Below are positions 35,822 through 46,644 of a stretch of DNA of 64,000 nucleotides, in pieces. Both the position numbers and the translations under genes were made by a program. Under the pieces are notes generated by a model. That model ran no database searches and was not told the origin of the DNA. It saw only the letters and a program-made list of their open reading frames with translations. Every line of letters begins with the position of its first letter. The first letter of the stretch is position 1. Source of the DNA: Tolypeutes matacus (lineage: Eukaryota; Chordata; Mammalia; Cingulata; Chlamyphoridae); assembly GCA_026826555.1 (NCBI GenBank), contig JAKSZT010054304.1, positions 47,793,868 through 47,857,867 of the forward strand. The letters are read 5' to 3'.

Positions 35822-36832
35822 CTTTTTTTTTTTTAAGATATTGGCTCTCGTTAGTAGTATTTATTTATTTATTTTTTATCCATATTTACACCCCCCACCC
35901 CCGTTTTTGCGTCCATTCACTGGGCGACTCTCTGTCTGTTTCCTGCCTTCTCTTCTCATCCTTCTCCTCCTGTCTTCACTGGGATTCGATCCTTGGAACC
36001 TCTGATGTGGGAGAGAGGCATCCTACCGCCTGCACCACCTTAGTTCCTGGTTATTTGGTGTGTCTTTTCTTGGCTCTCCCTGTGTCACTCTCCTGTTATG
36101 TCACCATCTTGCTGCCTGGCTCATGGGGCCTGACAGTCACCCGCTTGTGGGGCCTGGCAGCGCATCCGCTCATGGGGCCTGGGGGGCTCACCTGCTTGCG
36201 GGGTCTGATGGCGCACCCACACATGGGGCCTGGTGGCCCGCATGCCTTCTATATTTTTCTTTTTTTTCTTTTTACCGGGGGTCCCGGGGTCGAACCCAGG
36301 TCCCTACATATGGGAGATGGACACCCAACTACCTGAGCCACATCTGCCCCCCTGCTATATCTCTTAAGGCTGACCAAAGATACCCAAAGTTACAGTCTTT
36401 TCCCATACAGGATGGTCATATAATAAATCAGTCTTAGTTTATCACCAGCATTCTAAAAACCAGACCTAGGGAGAAAAACTAGGTCTGGGGACACATGCCT
36501 GGTTTCTAATATAGCGAATGTTTACCTACCCTGATTATCACAAAATCAGGACAGTGAGAACATTCGCAAGTTCCTGTTTTTTTGGTGTGTCTCATCTTGG
36601 CTCTCCCTTGTGTCACGCTCCTGTTATGTCATCATCTTGCTGTGTGGCTTGCAGGGCCTGGCGGCACACCTGCACACAGGGCCTGGCAGCACACCTGTGC
36701 ATGGGGCTTGGTGGCCCAAGTGCCTTATATATTTTTCTTTTTTTTATTTTTACTGGGAGGTCCCAGGGATCGAACCCAGGTCCCTCCATATGGGAGATGG
36801 ACACCCAGCCATTTGAGCCACATCCGTCTCCC
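35822..36832 (-). mobile_element. Composite retroposon: SINE head + snoRNA-like segment + dimeric SINE
   Basis: Inserted into the L1 ORF2 end with TSD taccatgc at 35814-35821 and 36833-36840. Minus-strand order: SINE left monomer (36832 to about 36570, ending ...caggaac), a 131-nt two-hairpin segment (36567-36437), about 80 nt of other sequence, a complete dimeric SINE (about 36354-35834) and poly(A). Only one TSD pair was found, at the outer ends. Confidence 0.7.
36437..36567 (-). ncRNA. H/ACA snoRNA-like retrocopy (two hairpins, H and ACA-type boxes)
   Basis: Minus-strand hairpin 1 (36567-36514) has a 9-bp outer stem GCGAATGTT/AACATTCGC, an internal loop of 8 and 7 nt, a 7-bp stem CCTGATT/AATCAGG and a 7-nt loop. 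The hinge contains ATATTA (36512-36507), which fits the H box ANANNA. Hairpin 2 has an outer stem ACCAGGCAT/ATGCTGGT (one bulge), an internal loop, a perfect 10-bp stem CCAGACCTAG/CTAGGTCTGG (36488-36479, 36469-36460) and a 9-nt loop. It ends ATAAAC, an AUA variant of the ACA box three bases before the 3' end. The 131-nt length is typical of H/ACA snoRNAs. The specific snoRNA is not recognised, and the site (inside a retroposon) suggests a retrocopy rather than an expressed gene. Confidence 0.5.
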
Positions 36833-36840
36833 TACCATGC

Positions 36841-38566
36841 TGTTTGGAACACTGTAGCTCTGTGATATGTTTCAAGGTCAGGCAGTGAAATTCCTCCCAT
36901 ATGGCTTTTCTTTTTTAGAATGCTTTTGGTTATTTGGGTGTACTTTCCCTTCTAAATGAATTTGGTAATTGCCTTTTCTGTTTCTGTAAAGTAGGCTGTT
37001 GGAATTTGATTGGTATTGCATTGAATCTATAAATCAGTTTGGGTAGGATTGATATCTTCACCATATTTAGTCTTCCAATCCATGAACATGGAATGTTTTT
37101 CCATTTGTTTAGGCCTTCATTGGTTTCTTTTAGCATTGTTTTGTAGTTTTCTGCATATAGGTCATGAACTTCTTTGGTTAAATTGATTCCTAGGTATTGG
37201 AGTCTTTTTGTTGATATTGTAAATGGAATTTTCCCCCTGATTTCCTCCTCAGTTTGTTCAATACTAGTGTACAAAAACATGACTGATTTTTGCGTGTTGA
37301 TCTTATATCTTGTCACTTTGCTGAACTCATTTATCAGCTCAATTAGTTTTATTGTAGACATTTCAGAATTTTCTAAGTATAGGATCATGTTATCTGCAAA
37401 TAGTGAGAGTTTTACTTCCTCTTTTCTTATTTGGATGGTTTTAATTTTTTTTTTTTTCCTTGTCTAATTGCTCTAGCTAGAACTTCTAGAACAATGTTGA
37501 ATAACAATGGTAGCAGTGGGCATCCTTGTCTTGTTCCTGATCTTAAAGGGAAAGCTTTTAACATTTTCCCATTGAGTATGATGTTGTCTGTGGGTTTTTC
37601 ATATATGCTGTTTATCATATTGAGGAATTTTCCTTCTAGTCTTAACTTTTGGAGTGTTTTTATCAAGAAAGGATGCTGGATTTTTTCAAATGTTTTTTTC
37701 TGCATCAATTGAAACGATCATGTGGTTTTCTCCCCTTCGACTTGTTAATGTGGTCTATTATGTTGATTGATATTCTCATGTTGAACCAGACTTGCATACC
37801 AGGAATAAATCCCACTAGGTCGTGGTGTATAAGTCTTTTCATATGCTGTTGGATTCTATTTGCAAGTATTTTGTTCAGAAATTTTCCATCTATGTTCATT
37901 AGAGAGATTGGTGTGTAATTTTCTTTTCTTATAGTATCTTTATCTGGCTTTGATATTAGGGTGATGTTGGTTTCATAAAATGAAATTAAATTCTTCAATT
38001 TTTTGGAAGAATTTAAACAAGATTGGTGTTAATTCTTTTCAAAATGCTTGGTAGAATTTACTTGTGAAGTCATCTGGTCCTGGACTTTTCTTTGCTGGGA
38101 GATTTTTTGATGATGGATCCGATCTCTTTAAATGTGATTGGTTTGTTAAGTTCTTATCTTTCTTGTAGTGTTAGTGTAGGTTGTTTGTGCATTTCTAGGA
38201 ATTTGTCCATTTTATCTAGGCTGTCTAGTTGTTGGCACACAGTTTCTCATAATATCCTCTTATAACCCTTTTTATTTCTGTGGGGTCAGTCATAACTTCC
38301 TCCCTTTCATTTCTGATTTTATTTATTTGCCTCTTCTCTTTCATTCTCTTTTTTTCCTTGTTAGTCTAGCTAGGGGGTTGTCAATTTTACTGATCCTCTC
38401 AAAGAACCAGTTTTTGGTTTTCTCTATTGTTTTTTATTCTCAATTTCATTTGTTTCTGCTCTAATCTTTATTATTTCTTTCCTTCTGCTTGCTTTGGGAT
38501 TGGTTTGCTGTTCTTTTCCTAGTTTGTCCAGTTGTTCAGTTAGATCTTTGATTTTAACCCTTTCTT
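36841..38566 (-). pseudogene. L1 ORF2 reverse-transcriptase relic
   Basis: Open minus-strand pieces at 37705-37998, 37427-37708 and 36930-37388 encode L1 RT segments. These include LIPKPDKDT-like, [23 protein letters not shown] and [13 protein letters not shown] blocks and the [12 protein letters not shown] stretch. Frameshifts and stops separate them. The catalytic FADD block region around 37390-37430 is disrupted. Non-functional. Confidence 0.85.
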
Positions 38567-38760
38567 CTTTTTTTTTTTTTTTTTTTTAAAGATTTTATTT
38601 ATTTATCCATTTATCCCCCCCCCTGCTGCCCGTGCTCGCCGGGTCAGCCAACCACGCCGTGCGGGCGGGCCTGCCCCCACCAGGAGGCCCCGGGAACCGA
38701 ACCCGGGGCCTCCCATATGGCAAATGAGAGCCCTACTGATTGAGCCACAGCCGCCTCCCC
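38567..38760 (-). mobile_element. DAS-type SINE at the L1 deletion junction (no TSD)
   Basis: Full-length reverse-strand element. ORF2-linker sequence lies to its left and ORF1-like sequence to its right, and no direct repeat is found at its ends. Confidence 0.85.
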
Positions 38761-38772
38761 CAATTTGTTTTT

Positions 38773-38960
38773 TTTTTTTTTTTTTTAAAGATTTTATTTA
38801 TTTATTCATTTATCCCCCCCTTGCTGCCCGTGCTCGCTGGGTCAGCCAACCACGCCACGCGGGCGGGCCTGCCTTCACCAGGAGGCCCCGGGAACCGAAC
38901 CCGGGGCCCCCCATATGGCAAACGGGAGCCCTACTGATTGAGCCACAGCCGCTTCCCCCC
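38773..38960 (-). mobile_element. Second DAS-type SINE in tandem, 12-bp TSD
   Basis: Same orientation as the preceding copy and very similar to it. TSD caatttgttttt at 38761-38772 and 38961-38972, so it inserted directly beside the 5' end of the first copy. Confidence 0.9.
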
Positions 38961-40229
38961 CAATTTGTTTTTGATCTCACCTATCGTGTTTCAGTCCCTT
39001 GAGCTCTGTTACTTTTCTGTTCAGGTTTTCAAATTCTTCTTTGTGCTTGCCCAATTTCTTTTTGATGTAATTTATCCTTTAGCCATATTATCTTTCAACT
39101 CATTAATTTGGTTTTGGAAATTTTTGTGCATCTTGTTAATTAGTTGTCTCACATCCTGCATCTCTTCCGGGGCTTTGATATATTCCTTTTCTTGGGCCGT
39201 GTCTTCCATTTTCTTAGTATGGCTCATAATTTTTTGCTGCTGTCTAGGCATCTGATTAGGATGGTGAGTTTACTCAGATGCTCAATTTCTTTCTCTTTCA
39301 TAGGGATTTAGTGGCGGGAGACTGTGTGTTACTGCTGTTCTTTGATTCTTGTTTCAACCTGGGTCTTTAGGATTGTTCCTATTAGTTCCTCAAAACTGGG
39401 CTCTGGACCCAGTAATGGGTTGCAGACCAACTTTCTAGAGCCTTTCTAGGTTATAAAGCCAGAAAAAGCCTCTCACTAATTTACTTTAAATTTTCTCACA
39501 TGCACTTCCATGGTCTGCCAGCAGATGGTACTCTTTGGCAGCCCTCCCACTTCAATGCCTCTTGGGAGTGTGTTTGCTGCAACAAGACTGCATCAATGTG
39601 ATAGAGGATCCTGCCTGGAGGCTAAGAACCTTGTAATTCAAACTTTCTCAGATACAGTTCTTTCAACCTTCACTGGCAGCCCCTTCCCTTTTTCTGGGTA
39701 GGAAATGATTCCACTGTCCATTGCCTCCTCAATCATTAGTCCTGGTTAGAAGAGAGGGAAATTAAGAGTCCCTTGCCAGTTCCCAAGGCAAACAATGGCT
39801 CGGCCCCACCCAACCTGGAAGGGCTGTGGGACAAAGTTGACCAATCTGTGGGTCAAAACCTGAGTCAGCCTTAGGCTGTGTCCCTCTCTCTCCCCTTTCC
39901 TGGAGAGGTGGATCCCTGGGGCTCCTTTTGTATGTAGCCGGCCCAGAGGCCTGAGTATTCTAGTGTCTTTAATGTGAAAGAGGGTGCTAGCAGTAGCAGC
40001 CACGGCTTTTAACTCAGTTTTGCCAAGGCTGTTCTTTTCCTTTGTCCGTCTCTCTTCTGGGCAGTGTCAGCTTTCCCCTAGTGTCCTAAACCCTAGAAGA
40101 TTTTTTTCCAGGCCATTTTTGCCGTATTTTTTTGGGAAAGAGAGTCCCGTGTCTTTCTAGTCCACCATCTTCCTGGAAGTGCAGGTTACTATATCTTTAA
40201 GGATGTCTCTGACGTCTTTCCAATGGCCT

Positions 40230-41450
40230 TTTCTTTATTCTCATTTGCTTTGACACAGCTGACTACTCAGTCCGTGAATTCTGTTTTTTACTTGATCTGT
40301 GACACTGTTCTTTCTTAGTCTTCCTCCTACTTCTCTGATCATCACCTTTTTCTTTCACGGTTTCTCTCTATCCCATATTTCCCTTAAGTGAAAGTTTGGT
40401 TCTTGGTCTCTGAAGTGATGGTTCTATAAACTCTTTACTTTAGTGATGTGCCCTTGTCTTGACTTTATTTAAGTCTTTATCTCCAATCAATTATGTCCAG
40501 CTACCAAGAAGGCACCTTTACTTGGAGGTTCTGCCACAGCTTCCCTCTCGCTACATCTTGAGCACAAAAACGGCTTCTTTTATCAGCTTCCTTATTTCTG
40601 TCACAGACCTCATCTTTTCTTCTTTTCACTCAGGCTTCAAATCTCAAGCATATTAACATTTCCTTGTACACATGTTCCTTTACAGACTCCTCCCCTTTTA
40701 AAAAAGTTAGTCAACACATCCTACCTATTCTTCCTTCAATACTGTTTCTCATTTCTATCCTCTCTGCTCCATACACAGTGACATTTCCCCACTTCAGCTT
40801 TTCATCATCTCACACCTGGATTACTTCAGTAACTTGTTCATTGGCCTCCCTGACTCCAATTTCTCTTCTCTTCGATTCACTCTATGCAACTCTCTTGTAA
40901 AAACTGGCCAAGCTCCCTGAGCAGCCTCCTATGTGGTGGCCCCACCCTACCAACCTAACTTCAACTCAACTGATCTCAAATGGGAATTTCCTCCCTTTAG
41001 CAAGGTGAGGTTCCTGTACTCTTGAAAAGTCCATCTCTTTTTTGACATTTTTTTTCTTTGCCCAGAGTGCTTCACCTATCAAAATGCCTTTCAGGCTTCT
41101 TTCCACCCATCCAATCTTACCACACTTTAAGTTCTCAAACTTTAGTGTGCATCAAACTTACCTGGGGCACTTGTTATATATGAACATTCTGATTCTGCAG
41201 GGCTGGGGTAAGGACCCAGGGAAATCTGCATTTTTTGCAAGTACCCATGTGAATCCCAGGCCAGATTCCACTATGAGAAATGCTGCTTTAAGGCCTGCCT
41301 TAAGTATCACCTCATTTTTTAACAGATTCCTCTTAGTATTTCAGGCCTTATGGATCACCTGTAGCATTTACAATATTTTTTGACTTTGGTCACTTAACCA
41401 TGTAATTTGGTCACTTAATCAGATAATTTATAAATATCTGACACGAGCTA
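40230..41450 (+). repeat. L2-like relic with MER20-like insert
   Basis: Pyrimidine-rich sequence with tgctttgacacagctgacta, ctttgcccagagtgcttcac and a cctgccttaagtatcacctc end, in the L2 style. It is interrupted by a MER20-like stretch at about 41125-41290 (gttctcaaactttagtgtgc ... gagaaatgctgc). Confidence 0.5.
41125..41290 (+). repeat. MER20-like hAT relic
   Basis: aagttctcaaactttagtgt gcatca...cttacctggggcacttgtta, a middle with ggtaaggacccagggaaatc tgcattt and an end ctatgagaaatgctgc match the MER20 layout. Confidence 0.6.
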
Positions 41451-41456
41451 CCAACA

Positions 41457-41543
41457 TTTTTTTTTTAGGAGGTACTGGGGATTGAACCTGGGACCTCATA
41501 CATGGGAAGCAGGTGCTCAACCACTGAGCTACATCCACTGCCC
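41457..41543 (-). mobile_element. Older SINE head, reverse
   Basis: Poly(T), aggaggtactggggattgaa cctgggacc, ...accactgagctacatccact. Monomeric. Confidence 0.8.
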
Positions 41544-41632
41544 AACCAGAATATTTCAAAGGAAACAGGGACTTCAAATACAAAATTCTAGATTTGGCCC
41601 TGCCCATCTGTCGGTGAGGAAACTACCCTTAG

Positions 41633-42277
41633 TGTATTAGTCAGCCGAAAGGGTGCTGATGCAAATACCAGAAATCTGTTGGCTTTTATAAAGGGTAATT
41701 ATTTGGGGTAGAAGCTTACAGTCACAATGCCATAAAGAGTCCAACTCAAGGTACCATAAGAGGTACTTTCTCACCCAAAGTCATTGGTCATGTGTTGGAG
41801 AAAGATGGTTCAACCTTCCTCTTCCTCTTAAGGCTCCGTGCTCCTAGCTTCTTCCGATATCAGCTGTAGGCTGGGATAAGCCTCCTCTCTCTCCTGGGAC
41901 TCATTTCTCTCCAGGCTCAGCTGCAGCTGTAGGCTATCAGGCTCACTCTCTTCTGGGGGGCCGCTGCTGTGTCTAAGGAGCTGTCTCTATTGCTCTGTGT
42001 GCTTCTCCTGTGTGTTTACTTTCCAGAGCTCCAGCATCAAAACTCTAACTCTCTCCTCTGCCTTGTCATTTTTTCTGAGTTCCTGCCCACCAAGGAGTAG
42101 GATGGCCACATCCTACTGAGGTGGCCAAATCACAGCCCTAATTTTAATTTAATCAAGCAAAAGTGAAATCTCTGAACTTAATACAATCAAAGGGGAACAC
42201 GCCCAGAGGAACAGACCAGTTTGCAAACATAATCCAGTATCTATTTTTGGAATTCATAAACAATGCCAAATGCTACA
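41633..42277 (-). mobile_element. Solo LTR, MaLR/ERVL-like, 5-bp TSD
   Basis: A 645-bp segment with TG...CA ends, flanked by cttag at 41628-41632 and 42278-42282. On the minus strand its 3' end reads CCTTTCGGCTGACTAATACA, close to the end of MaLR LTRs (...ACGGACTAATACA), and TTTATAAAAGCC lies about 70 nt before it. No internal retroviral genes are adjacent, so it is a solo LTR. Confidence 0.8.
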
Positions 42278-42631
42278 CTTAGTCTCCCAAATCAGAAAAT
42301 GTGGGGAGTGAAGATTTAAGAGGGAAGATTAGCAAATTACTAGTGCTCCCCCAAATCATGGGGTTTATATAAAAGGAATGACCATTCCTTTGGTGAGGGT
42401 AGGGGCATATTTCTTTGATACTAAGTTGCAATTCTGATGGCAGTTTCCCAGAGAGATAGTTATAAATAAGAAAGAGAAAACACACTCAGAGTGCCAAACA
42501 ACTGATTTGCATATACATGTTTGGAACACTGTGTTGGAAGATGGAGAAAGTGGTCTTCCTTGCTCTGTTACTGTCACACTTCCTATGGGTGTCTGCTTTT
42601 CTCTTTTTTACTCTTTACTTTCCACTTTTTT

Positions 42632-42957
42632 TGTTAACAAATCAATTTTATTGATACATAATAATAAAGCATACAATTCATCCAAAGTGTGCAATCAATG
42701 GTATTTGGTGTAATCATATAGTTGTGCATTCATCACTTCAATCATTATTAAAGCATTTTCATTATTCCAATAATAATAATAATAAACAAAAAAACAGACA
42801 AATGAGAAAATTCTTCACCTCTCAATCTCTGTCTGTTTCCCCTGCTGTACATAGCTGCCATTTCTGGCTATTCTTGCACATTTATTTATTTATTTATTAA
42901 GCAGTTTTACGGAGATATATTCATATACCATACGATCTATCTAAAGTGTATAATCAA
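42632..42957 (-). mobile_element. L1 3' UTR copy, related to the L1 at 34716
   Basis: Closely resembles 34720-35060: ttttattgatacataataat aaagcatacaattcatc, attcttcacctctcaatctc and a second ttttacggagatatattcat block. The two tttattgatat-type blocks recur in the same order in both copies. Confidence 0.75.
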
Positions 42958-43365
42958 CTCAACTCACTTTTATTTGGAAAAAATTCAAATCTATAGAAAA
43001 CTTAAAAGAGTACAATGAATACCAGTATGTCCTTCAGCTGGATTTACCAATTATTAACACCTTGCCTCATCTGCTTTGTCTCTTTGTGCCTGGGTGGGAC
43101 CATTTGAAAGTAAGTAGCAGATACTTCATCTCTAAATACTTCATCATGCAGCTCCTAATAATGAAATTCTCCTACAAAACCAAAATACTATCATCACACT
43201 TCAGAAGATTAACTTTAGCTCAATATTGTCTAATGAACAGTTGACTTTTATATTTCCCTATAGCTTCTCCTCGCCCAATATTTTTTCTCTTTTTTTCCTC
43301 CTCTCTTAGCCAGGATCCAATCACATTTCATGCATTGCATTTGATTTTCTCTTTAGTTTCTTTTA

Positions 43366-43857
43366 TTTTTTGTTATTTTTAAAAAGATTTATTTTACTTA
43401 TTTCTCCCCACCCCCTTGTTGTTTTTCACTTGCTGAGTTTGTTCATCTTTCTTGTTTCTTTAGGAGGTACCAGGAGCCGAACCTAGGACCTCCAATGTGG
43501 GAGGGAGATGTCTAATCACTTGAGCCACCTCTGCTCCCTGCTTAGTTGTGTCTCATTCTGTTTTTCCTCACCACGTCTCTTGGTGTGTCATCTTGTTGTG
43601 TCATCTTGCTGTGTCAGCTTGCTGCACCCGGCCATCAGGTCGGCTCACTGTCTTCTTTTTAGGAGGCACTAGGAACCTCTGCTGCCTGTTTTGTTGTGTT
43701 TCCCATTATGTTCTTTTCTTTCTGTATCTCTTGTGTCAGCTTGCTGGGCTTGCCCTTCACGCCAGCTTGCTGTCTTCCTTAGGAGGCACTGGGTTCTGAA
43801 CCTGCGACCTCCCATGTGGTAGGTGGGAGTCCAGTTGCCTGGCCACATCCACTCCCC
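43366..43857 (-). mobile_element. Multi-headed (trimeric) SINE with 17-bp TSD
   Basis: Three tRNA-like modules in series on the minus strand, at about 43780-43857, 43640-43780 and 43460-43545, plus an A-rich end. Perfect TSD ctctttagtttctttta at 43349-43365 and 43858-43874. Confidence 0.8.
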
Positions 43858-43879
43858 CTCTTTAGTTTCTTTTACTCTA

Positions 43880-44095
43880 GATCCGTGTTGTCCAATACAG
43901 CAGCCAATAGCCATGTATGGTTGTTTAAACTGAAATTGATTAAAATTAAATTAAATAAAAAATCAATTCCTCAGTCGCACTAGCCACAATTCAAGTGCTC
44001 AGTAGCCACATTTGGCTAGTGGCTACCATATTGGACATATTGGACAGTGCAGATATAGATTATTTCCATCATTACAGAAAGTACTATTGGCAGCA
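43880..44095. repeat. hAT-Charlie-type non-autonomous DNA transposon relic
   Basis: ccgtgttgtccaatacagca gccaatagccatg at the left, and ggctagtggctaccatattg gacat at the right with cctcagtcgcactagccaca in the middle. Partly palindromic ends, the familiar gtccaata...tattggac layout. Confidence 0.6.
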
Positions 44096-44889
44096 CTGCC
44101 TTCTTTTCCATCACATTGACTTTTTTTAAAGAGTCCAAGCCAATTGTCTTGTAGAAAACCCTACATTCTGGATTGTCTGATTGTTTCCTCATGATTCGAT
44201 TCAGTTTGAACATTTTTGGCAAGAACATCACATAGGGAGTGAGGTGTATATGGTACTGTGTCACTGATGCCAGGTTCTTGGTGATGCCTATACTATGAAT
44301 TCAACAAACACTTGTTGAAGAAACGAACCCAAGACAAGGCAATTTCCTATTTGGAGCTTGACTTCAAATAGAAGAGTTTATATAATCTCCATAATCTCCA
44401 CCACTATGGGAGTAACAGAGCAGAAAAATGCTTTTTAACATGAAATAGAGATGACAGAGACACAGCAAGTGGCTCAGCAGCACAGACGAGAGGGACAGAC
44501 CTGGGGGAAGGGGAGGCCATAAGGCTATGGCTGTCTCCCAACCCTAAGCCCCAGACTTACTTAACAATCCTAGCTTTTTGGTGATTGCTTTGGGGAAGGG
44601 AAGGCAGCTTGATGCAATGCCTGTGACCTAGCTAAGCATTCAGCCGGAAGGCTCTGCAACAGCCTAGGGAAACCCTCTGGAGTGAGGCTGGCAGGTTCAA
44701 AGAGCAACTGCCCATCACTCCTCTGTTGGCCTGTGCCCAAGAGACTGAGGCTAATTTTGAGCCTGGGAGTAGTTAGAAAAATGCCAAAACCTAGTTTTTA
44801 CTGCTTTTGTTGCCACATTTGCCTCCTTCTGTGGATACCCTCTCTTCCATCCCTACTAAGTAGCAGAAAAGAAGAAAGGAAAAGGGTGG

Positions 44890-45062
44890 AACTTTTAGAA
44901 ATCTATGGAAAGAGAAACTAAAGCAAGAGGACAAATGACCTGCCCCCAAGTGATGCAGGTTATTTGTGTCAAATATGGAATAGTAACTAAGGTCCCCTGA
45001 TTCCCAGGCCAAGACCCACACTGGCCTTCCACACAGTTTCATGAAGGTGGGATGGAGAGAAA
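44890..45062 (-). repeat. Inverted repeat, left arm
   Basis: The reverse complement of this segment matches 46645-46820 at roughly 90% over about 160 bp by eye (shared gtgtggaaggccagtgtggg, ggaccttagttactattcca-like and cacttgggggcaggtcattt). It contains MIR-like motifs. Confidence 0.75.
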
Positions 45063-46644
45063 CCATAACATTTTAGTTTAAAGACCCCAGTGTGTAGTCC
45101 CAGCTGTCATTGTGGCATTGGGAAAATCTCCTTTTCTGGGCATCTATCAAATGAAGGAGTTCCCTTCCAACCCTGAGATGACCCTGTTCTAATTTCCTAT
45201 GTCCGTTTAACTTCTGTAAGAGATGAGGCAGGCAGAGATTATTGTACCTTTAGGTCATATTTAGTTACCCACTGACAACACCCCTACCAGAATTAAACTC
45301 TAAAATATCAACACGTAATAGGAGGTTCCCAGACAGGAGATGTAGCCTTCCTAAAGGTTTAAATGCGTGTGAAGATGGAATGCATTGATCTGAAAGGAAG
45401 TTGGGTCAGCTGTAGAGGGGAAAAAAAGAAAGATGTTGAAAGGAGAATACTGGCCATTGGAGAGGGCACAGAATCTTGCAGGACTATCTGGCCTATCTGA
45501 CAGGTATACTTCTACTGTGGAGATGGATGCAGTGGATGCCATTATGCTTTCAAGTTCTAAATCTAACTGCCCTGTTATGATTCCAAACCCTCCAGGTATC
45601 TTCTGATCATGTGCCGTCCCATGTAGCTTGCCTCCAGGTGCCAGTCAGGCCGACCTGTCTGTCCAGCCCACTGATCAGGTGGCATCTGGTCTTATTTGTA
45701 GTCCTCTGTGAGTCTGTGAGTCAAAGTTGGCCTCCCTGAATTAGATGATTTTTGGAAAGGACCGAGTTTCTGAGTCTCTGAGAATGAGGCCATGTCTGGG
45801 GCCACAGTGCATTCACCCCATGGAGACCTGTCTGTGAAGCCAACTGGTCCTCCTCATTGCACAGCTTTGTCCAACTTCAACTCTACCCTAGTCACGGATG
45901 CATAAAATCAAGAGTAGGTCCAGGGCTACTAATTTCTTGATTCACTAGCTTCTTCACATCATCCCAAACTGTATATGCAGAGTGTTTCTCTTCTCCTCAT
46001 TTTACTACCACCACCAATTCACTCCGTAAACCTTCTATTTATAGAAACTTCTAGTATCTGGCAGCCCCACAGAGAAGGCATCATTGTCCCATTTTATAGA
46101 TGGGACAGTTAAAGATGAAAAGGGGCTAATTATGGCCCCAAGCTGAGGGAGCTGGGATTCAAATTTATGTTTGTCTACCTATAAAGCTTGTGCTTCATTA
46201 ATATTATTTTAAAAGTTAAGCTGTGTGCAGGGACTAGAGACGTTCTGGAAGAAGAGTAGTATCCTCAGCATGTTTTCTAAGTTTCCTCAGTCCTAAAGTG
46301 GACAGTAGGACTCTTCCTTATTGAGGGGGGTTGGGGAGATCCAAAAAAAAAAAGGGAAGCTGCTCTGATTGGAGAAGGCAGCCTGGTGGGTGTGCCTGGT
46401 TGGAGGAGCAGAAGACTTCTAAGTAGGCCCTGGGGCATGCTAGAGGATTCTGGCTGCCTGCTATGACCCTGATACAGGAGAAAGATGACCTACTAAGCAA
46501 AACCAGAGATATGGCATGTAGGAGAATGGGTGGGCACAAGATGGACTGTTCTGTCCTTCACAGCATGGAAGTTACACTGGAGAAGGATAAGCCACCAAGC
46601 TCCTGGCTTGGGAGTGGTTCCCCCCATAGTACCTCAGGCAGCAG

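Larger units (their letters stand above)
34716..40182 (-). mobile_element. L1 with 12-bp TSD, internally deleted and hit by SINEs
   Basis: The minus strand begins near 40182 with the G/A-rich 5' UTR start (cttccaggaagatggtggac) typical of mammalian L1s. Then follow an ORF1 coiled-coil-like part (about 39270-38973), an ORF2 linker and reverse transcriptase region (38566 to 36930), the ORF2 C-terminal part (36930-36841 and 35813-35640), a 3' UTR, and AATAAA plus poly(A) at the left edge. TSD aggttactatat at 34704-34715 and 40183-40194. Without nested SINEs it is about 4.1 kb, shorter than a full L1. The ORF1 C-terminal part and the endonuclease region are absent, and the frames are broken. Confidence 0.85.
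42960..44280. repeat. Old interspersed repeat split by later insertions
   Basis: Sequence at 42960-43365 (for example ccaggatccaatcacatttc atgcattgcatttg) and at 44100-44280 (tgattgtttcctcatgattc gattcag...tttttggcaag) looks like two parts of one old mammalian repeat. It is interrupted by the SINE at 43366-43857 and the hAT-like unit at 43880-44095. The family name is not certain. Confidence 0.4.

Noticed and set aside
36930..37998. Reverse-transcriptase open frames as a possible functional gene
   Set aside because: They belong to a broken L1 with frameshifts, an internal deletion and nested SINEs.
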